Positions 55,401 through 57,904 of a stretch of 64,000 bases of DNA are shown here, piece by piece; position 1 is the stretch's first letter, and every line of letters begins with the position of its first letter. A model generated the notes under the pieces. It saw only the letters and a list, made by a program, of their open reading frames with translations. It was not told the DNA's origin and made no database searches. Source of the stretch: Anadara kagoshimensis. Taxonomy: Eukaryota > Mollusca > Bivalvia > Arcoida > Arcidae. Location: assembly GCA_021292105.1 (NCBI GenBank), contig CM037870.1:61530167-61594166 (forward strand). The letters run 5' to 3'. Both the position numbers and the translations under genes were made by a program.

Positions 55401-56954
55401 CGTCTAAGATTCTATATATCACATAACTCAAAATACCGAGGCATAATGACATGTACATATTATTTGATGCCATATATAGAAACAGGCGATTTATATCTAG
55501 GTCAGACAAATCACCTCCAAATTAACTGCGCAAGTAAGAATATAGTTCTATTTGGTTATAGTAAAAGTAAATTAATCACCTAGAAAAAAAGACATAATCA
55601 GTATGTAAGTTTAAATCATAATATTTTTCCGAATGCATCAAAATTATTTTTCAAAGAATCGGAAAGTCTTCAAAAGTCTGAAAATAAACAACAGACTGAC
55701 ACATTTTTCATATGACGTCATTAGGCACGACCACTACGTAAATCAGAAGCGTGATAACTGATTACGTCACAATCAAGTGATATGACATGGGTACCTGTGT
55801 AATACGAAAAATATTACACCGTTTTATTCCATCAATAAACAGGAGAGTTGTGTGATATAAAAAAATAAGGAATGGTTGAGGTTTTTCTGTTATTGTTATT
55901 GAATCAGTTCATTTGGTCGATTGTCTGCCTCAATGTTAATAGACTTTTTATGGCACATTTACTTGTAAAGACTGATTTAAACAGGTTTACTGACTTCCCC
56001 AAGTCTTTTCCATTCTTAATGCTTCAAGATACAGGTCAGGCCCTATATCCTTACACCATTAAGAACTAAATGTACCATATAAATGTCACTGGGCTGGCAT
56101 CTCCTTTGGTAGACTAAGCATCTCCGAGGATATGGTTTACCTAGGAGTCGATACACGGTATTGTCAGATAAACATTGTATATCACAATTATCTGCTTCTT
56201 CTTAAAGTTTAAAATTCCTAAAAAAACAACTAGGCAATGTATAATCGTTCAAAGTAAAATACATTTGGTCCATCTATTTTCCCATTTTATTATCCATATT
56301 TGGATTGTGACAATTTCGGTCCGAGCACTACAACAGATGAGGAATTTTATTGCGAAACGGTTGTCTAAAGCTGCAAAATTAAAACGGTTCAATAATAATT
56401 TATTCCAGCACATAACACGTCGTTTTTATTTTAATTTCTCAGATATGGTGTGTAAACATGCGAAAACAAAGTGCTATTAACAGAATTTTAACAGGAGTAC
56501 ATAGTCCTGGAAGGTTTAGGTGAGTGTGTATGTACTGTTTTTCAGAAAAAATTGCGTCAGTTAATTTTTGTGAAAATTGCGTTTTATTGATATTTTATTT
56601 TTGTGCAATGTAAATCGCATGTAATGTTCCAGACAGTTTTTTTTGCTCCTTGTTAATCTAGCTTTTAAATACAGCTCAAGTCCGTTTTCAGCACAAGTTG
56701 TTCACGTAATAATCATAACCATAATGATAATAATAATAATACTATACGAAATTAAATTTGAAAAAAATTCATATAATTTATATATATATAATTACTTATT
56801 CTTGTTAAGATTTATTGTTCTCGTTGGTAATGATGTATCTACGTTGTATTGTAGAGTAATTGGTACCTTACAGAATTCGCCAGATTTTGCTGAAGCCTTC
56901 AATTGTCCACAAGGCAGTTATATGAATCCAGTCAAAAAGTGTGGTGTCTGGTGA
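13467..56954 (+). CDS. M13 zinc metallopeptidase, neprilysin/ECE-like (22 coding exons)
   Basis: Joins 13467-13549, 33694-33851, 38121-38162, 38832-38993, 39709-39792, 40406-40608, 41296-41475, 42097-42198, 43069-43214, 44571-44664, 45377-45505, 49797-49895, 50434-50511, 51009-51112, 51901-51959, 52376-52427, 53230-53297, 53582-53715, 54460-54525, 55079-55177, 56443-56519 and 56855-56954. The result is 772 residues, as expected for the family (about 750-770). It is a type II ectoenzyme: cytosolic tail 1-43, membrane anchor about 44-67, conserved cysteine region 86-117, M13 N-terminal domain about 110-490 and catalytic domain about 550-772. Visible motifs are N564-A565-F-Y (substrate backbone), HEITH 605-609 (zinc and catalytic Glu606), GENIAD with E668 and D672, H734 and R740 (transition state and C-terminal substrate end), and C-terminal CGVW. 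Sequons lie at N175, N201, N210, N330 and N649. By family it cleaves short peptides at the cell surface before hydrophobic residues; the actual substrates are unknown. Neprilysin versus ECE cannot be settled, though NAFY and the C-terminus read like neprilysin. Confidence 0.93.
13550..15911 (+). other. intron 1, first part: no gene seen
   Basis: AT-rich intron sequence with no conserved coding pattern on either strand. Around 14955-15010, AAATTTAAGTTAAAGAAT with CATCTTAGCAAAGAAATG resembles the right half of the family-B MITE at 28867-29105. Nothing else is identifiable. Confidence 0.5.
15912..16072 (+). repeat. palindromic repeat, left copy
   Basis: It contains a near-perfect palindrome at 15940-15979: arms TTACTTTTTCAACATT and AATGTTGAAAAAGTAA around an 8-base spacer. 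A second palindrome follows at about 16002-16030, and CTGAAGTTGGTTAC or CTGAAGTTAGTTAC precedes each. An inverted copy of the whole arrangement lies at 26497-26592, so the two bracket about 10.4 kb that includes the satellite. Confidence 0.8.
16150..17672 (+). repeat. 187-bp satellite, forward block (about 8 monomers)
   Basis: The landmark GACTATGTCAAATAGCAG recurs at 16351, 16538, 16725, 16912, 17099 and 17286, a steady 187-base period. Monomers include TGTCCGATTTTCTTACATTT, CTCTAGGTTCACAGTGAAC, TTCTCGTGCCACCTAATGAT, TATTGTCACTAGGTATGTC and TTAGCTTTGAACGGGGTTGA. Monomers are very similar to one another in the first kilobase. The block ends abruptly at GTTGACTATG, where the orientation flips. 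Confidence 0.97.
17673..22055 (-). repeat. 187-bp satellite, inverted block (about 23 monomers)
   Basis: Same monomer on the other strand (TTTGACATAGTCAACCCCGT, GACATACCTAGTGACAATAC, ATTAGGTGGCACGAGAAC). Variant monomers with GTGAGATCTAGTT in place of the usual GAACTAGTAGGG occur near 18055, 19736, 20108, 20671, 21791 and 21933, mostly at multiples of 187. The segment 17971-18230 is nearly repeated at 20585-20850, an offset of about 2.61 kb (14 monomers). The last 200 bases contain a partial duplication of a monomer (21845-21985). Confidence 0.97.
22559..22674 (+). repeat. 39-bp tandem repeat, 3 units
   Basis: The unit TCTGGCACGTGATCACTGGA continues into CACTATGACATTATAACTG, three times. The E-box-like CACGTG is present in each unit. 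The translation through it is an artefact of the 39-base (13-codon) period. Confidence 0.9.
22675..23429 (+). other. intron 1: no gene seen
   Basis: AT-rich intron sequence without recognisable features. Confidence 0.5.
23430..23522 (+). mobile_element. tRNA-like SINE head or tRNA pseudogene
   Basis: GGTGGCTAAGTCATTAGAGC resembles an A box region, and GTTCTAGTTCC about 40 bases later resembles a B box; a long T run follows. The ends do not pair as an acceptor stem, so it is not a functional tRNA. Likely a SINE head. Confidence 0.5.
23734..23831. repeat. small inverted and direct repeat
   Basis: CATGTGCTACTTTTGAATTT on the left pairs with ATTCAAAAGTAGCACATG, which is itself present twice on the right (with GCCATTATATCA after each). 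A foldback of uncertain origin. Confidence 0.75.
24116..24239 (+). repeat. dispersed repeat, contiguous copy
   Basis: It runs from AATAATAATAACGAGTACTA through GATGGATGCATCATTAC, AAATAAGGCGCCCAAACGA and GATTGACATCACC to GAGCTAATGATGTGTT. The two halves reappear separated at 25260-25323 and 25557-25619. Confidence 0.8.
24490..24965 (+). repeat. four diverged copies of a 127-139 bp unit
   Basis: GGTGGGGAT recurs at 24497, 24624, 24763 and 24901, each followed by TCAACC-type sequence, AAAGTTAGTACC, a C-rich stretch (CCATCCCCACCCTCC) and CACTCTATTCAACTTTT. This is probably the body of the same interspersed element whose tail is at 25080-25260. Confidence 0.85.
25080..25325 (+). mobile_element. 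interspersed element ending in (GAA)n(AAT)n
   Basis: It shows CTTGGCCTCTGGGGAAGGGG, AAGATTGGGCAAACGGTCTT, CGAGAAATTGGTTGGACAAG and TTCATGGCCGGAAGAAGAAG, then an AAT run, then the first half of the repeat described at 24116. The same order recurs at 25620-25770. A 3' simple-repeat tail suggests a retroposed element. Confidence 0.7.
25557..25890 (+). mobile_element. second copy of the (GAA)n(AAT)n element with hairpin units
   Basis: 25557-25619 is the second half of the repeat at 24116. Next comes the GGTTGGACAAGTTCATGGCC block with GAA and AAT runs, then two copies (about 25770-25821 and 25834-25886) of GAAACGGTGCAAAAACAATA followed by AGTCGCC, AAACTTTGTTT and GGGCGCCTT, which folds as a small hairpin. 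Confidence 0.75.
25891..26496 (+). other. intron 1: no gene seen
   Basis: AT-rich intron sequence with no recognisable features. Confidence 0.5.
26497..26592 (-). repeat. palindromic repeat, right (inverted) copy
   Basis: The palindrome 26529-26568 has arms TTACTTTTTCAACATT and AATGTTGAAAAAGTAA. Read on the minus strand, the order CTGAAGTTAGTTAC, palindrome, TATAATCTGAAGTTAG, TTACTTATTCAACATTC matches 15930-16020. Confidence 0.8.
26593..28866 (+). other. intron 1: microsatellite, otherwise no gene seen
   Basis: It contains a (CA)n run at 26955-26994 that continues into (TA)n to 27004. A perfect CRE-type palindrome TGACGTCA lies at 27414-27421 in a locally GC-richer stretch (CACGTCAGCGCGTGG follows). 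Open frames of 60-100 codons here have no recognisable domains, and I do not call them. Confidence 0.5.
28867..29105. mobile_element. 239-bp MITE (family B)
   Basis: The left end CAGGTCCCAGTTTTACAATC runs into ATTTCTTAGCTAAGATTTTC. The right end read backward is CAGGTCCCAGTTTCATTCC followed by TTAGCTAAGATTTTTC. TIRs are about 45 bases with a few mismatches. Relatives lie at 43222-43448 and, decayed, near 12236-12425 and 14955-15010. No coding capacity. Confidence 0.85.
29106..30043 (+). other. intron 1: no gene seen
   Basis: AT-rich intron sequence with no recognisable features. Confidence 0.5.
30044..31071. mobile_element. TIR element with 73-bp array inside (family A, copy 3)
   Basis: The left end is TA then CAGTACAGAGCTGTTGAAAG and TTTAACACTTAGCTAACGAA. 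The right end read backward is CAGTACAGTCTAGTCGAAAA then TTTAACAG. GGCAGCTCATC after the left TIR corresponds to GGCAGCTTAAT in copy 1, and ATCTCGGCTAC ends the array in both copies. The interior is almost entirely the 73-bp array. Confidence 0.8.
30105..31012. repeat. 73-bp minisatellite, about 12 units
   Basis: The unit comprises TATCTCGGTTTCATCTCGAC, AGCTATCTTACAGCTGGTAA, GATATCGGAAGCTTTTGGTA and ACTAGCTATTCCT. The period is 73 (for example 30301 to 30374) and 76-77 where TTTTTCTTGG replaces TTTTGG. The inner segment CTTACAGCTGGTAAG is palindromic. ACTAGCTAT and TATCTCGG are shared with the 22-bp array of copy 1. Confidence 0.95.
31330..31575 (+). mobile_element. SINE, body and tail
   Basis: GTGTGAGAAAGTTTGTCAG, CGGGCACTCTAGTTTCTTCC, ACCATCACTGAACTGACCGC and GATATTAGTGAAAGAACTTT in order: the common molluscan SINE 3' region. 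It is listed as the reference copy for the fragments at 240, 45123, 50325, 50660 and 61730. Confidence 0.7.
31576..33693 (+). other. intron 1, last part: diverged repeats, no gene seen
   Basis: About 31741-31990 holds an interspersed repeat (GGTTGGTTGGTTGTTGCC, AACGTCGCATCAGC). Sequences around 32090-32190 and 32560-32640 are two copies of one segment (GACTGGGGCGTAAAAATTCA or GACTGGGACGTAAATATTCA, then TTTATGTCGATG), related to SINE tails. At 33350-33450 the phrase TAGAGCTCC recurs three times. An open frame at 33271-33474 has no recognisable domain. Confidence 0.5.
33694..33851 (+). CDS. M13 peptidase exon 2 (membrane anchor)
   Basis: The acceptor is TATCTTTTCCAG. It encodes residues 28-80: a short basic segment, then about 24 hydrophobic residues ([20 protein letters not shown]), then a Ser-rich stalk. 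Basic residues on the N-terminal side and stalk on the other fit a type II signal anchor. The donor ACAG/GTATAT leaves phase 1. Confidence 0.9.
33852..35869 (+). other. intron 2, first part: diverged repeats
   Basis: 35455-35700 contains two diverged copies of a segment with AAAATAACGG and CCACCCGTRTAC, related to sequence at about 42740-42960 and 62780-62980. No coding signal is visible. Confidence 0.45.
35870..36060 (-). mobile_element. tRNA-derived SINE, minus strand
   Basis: Read on the minus strand, TTGTAGCTCAGTTGACGGGG is a good tRNA A-box region, followed by GTCATTTCGCCAAGAACC and GGAAACGGGTTAAAAACCG. The relative at 50030-50165 has the same head. Confidence 0.6.
36061..37097 (+). other. 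intron 2: no gene seen
   Basis: AT-rich intron sequence. A short (AAT)n run lies near 36668-36688. Nothing else recognised. Confidence 0.5.
37098..37475 (+). repeat. three tandem units of about 120 bp, each with an (AG)n run
   Basis: GTATGACCGTTCTTAAAT occurs at 37141, 37259 and 37380, each followed by TTCAGTAAGAATTATGGTAC, an AG run, and GTTGTCTCAAATATGATTTG. The third AG run is longest and includes a G run. Confidence 0.93.
37476..38120 (+). other. intron 2, last part: no gene seen
   Basis: A 91-codon open frame at 37681-37956 has no recognisable domain and no splice-compatible link to the peptidase; not called. Confidence 0.5.
38121..38162 (+). CDS. M13 peptidase exon 3 (first conserved cysteines)
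   Basis: A 42-base exon between TTTGTTTCAG and GTAATA. Residues 81-94 are [14 protein letters not shown], which is the CxTxxC start of the M13 extracellular domain. It is too short to be found by open-frame length; it is placed by family pattern and phase. Confidence 0.92.
38832..38993 (+). CDS. M13 peptidase exon 4 ([14 protein letters not shown])
   Basis: Residues 95-148. It contains [17 protein letters not shown] (C109 and C117), the signature of the M13 N-terminal domain. The following [17 protein letters not shown] aligns with the neprilysin segment holding Arg102; here that position appears to be Ser132. Acceptor TTTTCAG, donor GTAAGA. Confidence 0.95.
39158..39362 (+). mobile_element. 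Penelope-like element 3' fragment (intron 4)
   Basis: It starts with GATGTCTCTGTATCC (the last codons of the reverse transcriptase frame, DVSVS), then TTCTATGTTCCTTTCATTCT, TTCTGGAGCACCGGACCTCA and GATATGGACATGGATGTGG, ending TTTGTTTTTGAT. This is the same 3' end as at 48880-49140. Confidence 0.75.
39709..39792 (+). CDS. M13 peptidase exon 5
   Basis: Residues 149-176, with the [14 protein letters not shown] pattern (the family's A-x-x-LYxSCxN). It ends in phase 1 before GTAAGT. Acceptor TATTCTCAG. The downstream intron carries a 60-base piece of the Penelope-like 3' end at about 39960-40020. Confidence 0.93.
39960..40020 (+). mobile_element. Penelope-like element 3' tip (intron 5)
   Basis: Only the last 60 bases: AGGATTGTGATTTGGACATG then GACTGGTCTGCTTGTGTTTG. 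Confidence 0.6.
40406..40608 (+). CDS. M13 peptidase exon 6 (GGWPVV, DLKNS)
   Basis: Residues 177-244. It shows [15 protein letters not shown] and [14 protein letters not shown], both standard landmarks of the family. It holds two sequons (N201, N210). The acceptor is TCCTTCAG; GTAAGT follows in phase 0. Confidence 0.95.
40620..40905 (+). mobile_element. tRNA-derived SINE of another family (intron 6)
   Basis: GGGGTTCAAACCTTGCCCTG carries a good B box. The body includes GAAATGAAAGCCATGAGCCC, GCACATTAAAGAAATATCCT and ACTGATATCGCCAAGAGGC. The A-box half is weak. Begins about 12 bases after the exon 6 donor. Confidence 0.55.
41296..41475 (+). CDS. M13 peptidase exon 7 ([14 protein letters not shown])
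   Basis: Residues 245-304: [17 protein letters not shown] followed by a helical stretch ending FEMELAN. This is the classic QPGLGLPxRxYY region. Both ends are phase 0, with a TTTTCATAG acceptor and a GTAATC donor. Reading on past the donor gives a stop within six codons. Confidence 0.95.
41509..41785 (+). mobile_element. Penelope-like element 3' fragment (intron 7)
   Basis: Begins with GACCGCCACACATTATTGTT (the GRHHSIVDK end of the reverse transcriptase frame, now broken), then the 3' untranslated end: TTCTATATTCATTTCATTTT, GAAGTTCACGTGTCTAAC, AATTGTGATTTAGACATG. Confidence 0.7.
42097..42198 (+). CDS. M13 peptidase exon 8 (PPEDRRD)
   Basis: Residues 305-338: [19 protein letters not shown], then a sequon at N330. 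This matches the family's A-x-PEDRRD-x-x-x-x-YNxM block. Acceptor CTATTGCAG, donor GTAAGT, phase 0 at both ends. Confidence 0.95.
42455..42592 (+). mobile_element. Penelope-like element 3' fragment (intron 8)
   Basis: CTTACCCTTTCGAGCACCCG, ACTTCCCTGGTAGAAGTTCA, GTCTAACCTAACTTTTCAG and GGACATGGATTAGTATGTTT in order. Closely similar to 49010-49140. Confidence 0.75.
43069..43214 (+). CDS. M13 peptidase exon 9
   Basis: Residues 339-386, containing [11 protein letters not shown] and [15 protein letters not shown], equivalent to the W-x-x-x-x-x-x-I and V-Y-A-P-x-Y segments of the family. It ends in phase 2 (AG/GTATAT). A family-B MITE begins only about 8 bases into the next intron. Confidence 0.93.
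43222..43448. mobile_element. MITE (family B), starting at the exon 9 donor
   Basis: Left CCCAGGTTTAACCATCATTC then CTAAGATTTTCCTAAACTT; right, read backward, GAGTTCATTTTCACCATCAT then TCCTAAACTTAAATC. Related to 28867-29105. It begins about 8 bases downstream of the exon 9 splice donor. Confidence 0.7.
43588..44113. mobile_element. MITE with ~90-bp TIRs hosting a nested insertion (family D)
   Basis: Left arm TTACTGGAAATTCTATTCC, AACAGTTCGTTGCCG, CCTTCACACGCTTTGTTTC at 43588-43676. The right arm at 44024-44113 is its reverse complement with few changes. The interior contains a Penelope-like 3' fragment at 43700-43845, so the retroelement piece landed inside the MITE. Confidence 0.8.
43700..43845 (+). 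mobile_element. Penelope-like element 3' fragment (intron 9, nested)
   Basis: ATTACCCTTCCAAAGCATCC, GGCCTCGCTTTCCTTGTGGA, ACTTTGCTTCTGGATCGTGA and TTCGGACATGGGTTAGTATG. Confidence 0.75.
44225..44360 (+). mobile_element. Penelope-like element 3' fragment (intron 9)
   Basis: ACTTGCCCTTCCGGAGTACC, TCTTACTCCCATAGTGGAAC, CACTTTGCTTTAAGAATTAT. Diverged copy with the last bases unclear. Confidence 0.6.
44571..44664 (+). CDS. M13 peptidase exon 10 (NYLVWR)
   Basis: Residues 387-418: [15 protein letters not shown], the NYLxWR landmark, then a helix ending TTKYNK. Acceptor TTTTATACAG; the donor is GTGATG, weaker than its neighbours. Confidence 0.93.
45044..45122 (+). mobile_element. Penelope-like element 3' tip (intron 10)
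   Basis: GTCTAACCTAACTTGTCAGT, TTTTTACTTTGCTTCTGGAT and TTCGGACATGGATTAGTATG. A SINE follows directly after TATGTTTG. Confidence 0.75.
45123..45345 (+). mobile_element. tRNA-derived SINE (intron 10)
   Basis: The head AATGGCCAAATGGTCTGAGC resembles an A box. The B-box position is decayed (CACCCAGGACTGATCGAG). The body has GAAAGTTTGTCAGTTCGCC, TTCCTGAACTGACTGCCTCG and TTCTTGATATGGACGTAAAC. It has the same 3' region as 31330-31575, here with its head, and sits immediately after a Penelope-like 3' tip. Confidence 0.65.
45377..45505 (+). CDS. M13 peptidase exon 11 ([18 protein letters not shown])
   Basis: Residues 419-461, with [19 protein letters not shown] and [14 protein letters not shown], the WxxC and MGxAxGxLY blocks of the family. 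Acceptor TTATTATACAG, donor GTAAGT, phase 0. A 4.3-kb intron follows, holding the longest Penelope-like copy. Confidence 0.95.
46058..46150 (-). mobile_element. tRNA-like SINE head with intact A and B boxes
   Basis: On the minus strand, GGTTAGCTAAGTGGGTATCG (A box) and GGTTCAAATCCCATCCGG (B box) lie about 35 bases apart. The expected acceptor stem does not pair, so it is not a working tRNA gene. RNA polymerase III promoter elements are intact to the eye. Confidence 0.6.
46370..47161 (+). pseudogene. GIY-YIG endonuclease region of the Penelope-like element
   Basis: One frame reads CKSKNCKTC, then [13 protein letters not shown], a TGA (46528-46530), then [19 protein letters not shown] and [16 protein letters not shown] and YVGET form the GIY-YIG core; the conserved cysteines and later histidines fit the CCHH ligand set of these endonucleases. 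The frame shifts near 46970, where a second frame continues ([23 protein letters not shown]). The single TGA sits next to the second cysteine of the CxxC pair. As I recall the family the usual residue there is glycine, so a simple GGA to TGA change explains it. Confidence 0.75.
47190..48960 (+). pseudogene. linker and reverse transcriptase region of the Penelope-like element
   Basis: Reading across frames: [34 protein letters not shown], then [11 protein letters not shown], then [20 protein letters not shown] (about 47947-48000), then GINQMWIL, then [18 protein letters not shown], and YIDD at 48548-48559 (the RT catalytic motif), then [17 protein letters not shown] and [15 protein letters not shown]. 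Stops occur at several points (for example near 47480, 47574, 47789, 48042 and 48584). The RT block before NCAPLL lacks the usual preceding strand, and the segment between YIDDVLS and SSASY is missing; it is still present in the copy at 60335-60390. Confidence 0.8.
49333..49530 (+). mobile_element. Penelope-like element 3' fragment (intron 11)
   Basis: Starts with CAAATCAATTGCTGATTCGT (equivalent to the LANKLLTQG codons), jumps by deletion to the 3' end: ACACACGTAACGGGTGTAGC, TTATTGTGATTTGAACATTG. Confidence 0.65.
49545..49780 (+). repeat. dispersed repeat adjoining exon 12
   Basis: GGTTTCGGTCCGGGCGCTGC, GTGTTCCGGGGCGGCCGTCT, AGTGCTGTAAAATTAAAACT and GGTATAATATGTAATTAATA. The right 50 bases match 1080-1127; a diverged copy precedes exon 21. 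It ends about 18 bases before the exon 12 acceptor. At the left, CACTGGACA and TGTCCAGTG form a small hairpin. Confidence 0.7.
49797..49895 (+). CDS. M13 peptidase exon 12
   Basis: Residues 462-494: a helical stretch, then [18 protein letters not shown], the L-x-WMD-x-x-T landmark. The acceptor CCCATTTTCAG lies about 18 bases after the end of a dispersed repeat. Donor GTAGAG, phase 0. Confidence 0.94.
50030..50165 (-). mobile_element. tRNA-derived SINE, minus strand (intron 12)
   Basis: On the minus strand the head is AAGGTAGCTCAGTTGGTAGA, a near-perfect tRNA A-box region. The body CCCTTGTCAAAATAGGCATG and CCTACATATAGCCCTTAGCT follows. Same head type as 35870-36060. Confidence 0.65.
50325..50395 (+). 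mobile_element. SINE tail fragment (intron 12)
   Basis: GATGTGAAGGAATCTTGACT then TGGGCATAAACACAATTACT, the 3' tail of the SINE at 31330. It lies about 40 bases before exon 13. Confidence 0.55.
50434..50511 (+). CDS. M13 peptidase exon 13 (IGYEDYI)
   Basis: Residues 495-520: [20 protein letters not shown] then NRLYEN, the K-x-x-x-IGYPD-x-I block. Acceptor GGTATTATAG, donor GTAAGT, phase 0. Confidence 0.94.
50660..50905 (+). mobile_element. decayed SINE (intron 13)
   Basis: GTGTGAGAAAGAAGTAATAA, CGCTTGCCAAAGATTGGTGG, then TTTGACCTGGGCATAAAAAG: order and spacing as in the SINE at 31330, with many changes. Confidence 0.5.
51009..51112 (+). CDS. M13 peptidase exon 14
   Basis: Residues 521-554 plus two bases of Glu555. 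It contains [12 protein letters not shown] and [10 protein letters not shown]. Acceptor TCTTCTTCAG, donor GA/GTGAGT. Confidence 0.93.
51433..51596. mobile_element. 164-bp MITE with TA target duplication (family E, intron 14)
   Basis: TA then CAGTCAACCTGTCTATAAAG and GCCAC at the left. At the right, read backward, TA then CAGTCCAATCTGCCTTAAAA and GCCAC. About 25-base TIRs. Internal GGTGGCCTTTATATACAGG and GGTAGCCTTTATATAGGGG are further diverged copies of the end motif. TA on both sides fits a Tc1/mariner-type MITE. Confidence 0.85.
51901..51959 (+). CDS. M13 peptidase exon 15 (VNAFY)
   Basis: Residues 555-574: [21 protein letters not shown]564-A565 is the pair that binds the substrate backbone in the family. 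Acceptor GTGCTTTCAG, donor A/GTAAGT in phase 1. Confidence 0.95.
52376..52427 (+). CDS. M13 peptidase exon 16 ([11 protein letters not shown])
   Basis: A 52-base exon, residues 575-591: [17 protein letters not shown]. The [10 protein letters not shown] string is diagnostic of M13. Acceptor ATATGTTAG, donor GTACGT, phase 2. Confidence 0.95.
52862..53100 (-). mobile_element. Penelope-like element 3' fragment, minus strand (intron 16)
   Basis: On the minus strand: GTTCTATGTTCGTTTTTGAT, CGGCTTCACTTCGGCAGTTC, GAATTGTGATTTGGAAATGG. It is the only copy in the window that opposes the gene. Confidence 0.7.
53230..53297 (+). CDS. M13 peptidase exon 17 (zinc motif HEITH)
   Basis: Residues 592-614: [20 protein letters not shown] then DM. 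H605 and H609 bind zinc and E606 is the general base. Acceptor CTTTCATAG, donor G/GTATGT. Confidence 0.98.
53582..53715 (+). CDS. M13 peptidase exon 18
   Basis: Residues 615-659: [16 protein letters not shown], then C642 and the QYGNFTVP sequon at N649. This matches the G-R-x-x-D-x-x-G-x-x-x-x-WW block. Acceptor ACACTAACAG, donor GTATGT, phase 0. Confidence 0.96.
53812..53872 (+). mobile_element. Penelope-like element 3' tip (intron 18)
   Basis: GATTGTAATTTGGACATTGA then TTAGAATGTTTGTTTTTGAT. The rest of intron 18 (to 54459) shows nothing identifiable. Confidence 0.6.
54460..54525 (+). CDS. M13 peptidase exon 19 (GENIADNGG)
   Basis: Residues 660-681: [20 protein letters not shown] then FR. 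E668 is the third zinc ligand and D672 orients the histidine. Acceptor TTTAACAG, donor GTAAGT, phase 0. Confidence 0.98.
54575..54775 (+). mobile_element. Penelope-like element 3' fragment (intron 19)
   Basis: CTACACGTTGCGGGTATAGC, ACACCCCTGGTGGTAGTTCA, TTTTACTTTGCTTTTATGAT, TGGACATGGACCAGTATGTT. Confidence 0.7.
55079..55177 (+). CDS. M13 peptidase exon 20
   Basis: Residues 682-714: [18 protein letters not shown], then [11 protein letters not shown], the Q-L-F-F-x-x-x-A-Q landmark. Acceptor ATATTTCAG, donor GTAAAA, phase 0. Confidence 0.96.
55264..55415. repeat. long perfect-type foldback (intron 20)
   Basis: Left arm GATCTTAGACGAGTGAGGGT, TTAATATGAAATTTATTATA, CGAGTTTAATAATTAAATAT, GCCAC. 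The right arm is its reverse complement with very few changes. The loop is about 12 bases (GAGCCTTGGCGA). Each arm is about 68 bases. It is probably a foldback MITE and would form a strong hairpin in the pre-mRNA. Confidence 0.93.
55416..56304 (+). other. intron 20, remaining: no gene seen
   Basis: Contains a perfect TGACGTCA at 55713-55720 and a nearby GATTACGTCACAATC. An open frame at 55872-56069 has no recognised domain. No exon can be placed between exons 20 and 21 because the protein is continuous there. Confidence 0.5.
56305..56400 (+). repeat. dispersed repeat near exon 21
   Basis: ATTTCGGTCCGAGCACTACA, GAGGAATTTTATTGCGAAAC, GGTTGTCTAAAGCTGCAAAA and TTAAAACGGTTC. A diverged relative of 49660-49780, in the same orientation. 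Confidence 0.65.
56443..56519 (+). CDS. M13 peptidase exon 21 (HSPGRFR)
   Basis: Residues 715-739 plus two bases of Arg740: [12 protein letters not shown] and [10 protein letters not shown]734 and R740 are catalytic-site residues of the family. Acceptor AATTTCTCAG, donor AG/GTGAGT. A dispersed repeat ends about 40 bases upstream. Confidence 0.96.
56855..56954 (+). CDS. M13 peptidase exon 22 (C-terminus, stop)
   Basis: Residues 740-772: [20 protein letters not shown], then [12 protein letters not shown] and TGA at 56952. The C-x-V-W end is that of neprilysin/ECE. Acceptor TGTATTGTAG. Confidence 0.97.
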
Positions 56955-57904
56955 AAACATACATAGAAAGTTGTGCTGTGACATTGTGACAAGACAACTC
57001 TCGGCAGTTATGACTGTGATAGATGTTTGTCCTGATCATAGTATGGTCTGTTCATTGATGGCATTCTATAATTCACTTACAAAATACAAGCCTATATTTA
57101 TATGTTTAAACTTGTTTTATATATATTTTATCTGTATACAAATTTGATTTTTGAAATTATTATCCACTGTTACTCAATGGTGCTCATTAATGGCTGTTGC
57201 CTGCATAACACGTGTTCAATATAGCCCTAAAGTAACGTTTATGCGCAAGTTTTAGAAATCAATAACATGGCATATTCTCAATATAATGTAATGTTGTCTT
57301 AATAGAAAATAGAAAAACATCAAATTAACTTATTCAATATCCCATAAAAATATGTGTTGAAATTTAACTAGATATCATATGGTTTGCTGGCAAACTACAT
57401 TCATTTGCACAACACTACCAAACCTAATCATTCCATATTCGATGGAAACAAATGTTAATACGTTAATGGGTATGAGGTGCCTTCATACACTTACATACCA
57501 CTACCATACATATCCAGTCCATCTCTGATGTAAATAATTGTTACAAACGTTATCGATGTATTACATGGTTTGCTGGAAACCTCCATTCATTCATCTACAA
57601 TATGTTTGTTTTTTTATTTAGGTTTATTACAGAATCTTTATCTCGTAAATTCGGTGGTGTTCTACCAGAAAGTGTACTATATTGACTTTTATTTAAGCTT
57701 AATGATTGTTTCGTATACATGAATATACATATCTTTGGATAAATATAATTTTTATGATTCAGTTTATTCTTACATTGAAATAAAAACCATGTATGTACAC
57801 TGACCAACATATTACATGTACTAACATACATATCCATTTATGAATTCATAATTGTTAATAAATTTAAATGTTATAAAGATTTTATAATAAAACTTTGTAT
57901 TGTA
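56955..57904 (+). other. 3' UTR and downstream flank of the M13 gene
   Basis: AT-rich, no further coding exon (the CGVW end and stop are the expected C-terminus). AATAAA hexamers lie at 57779-57784, 57857-57862 and 57886-57891; any could serve as polyadenylation signal, but none is close to the stop and the true end is unknown. Confidence 0.45.
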
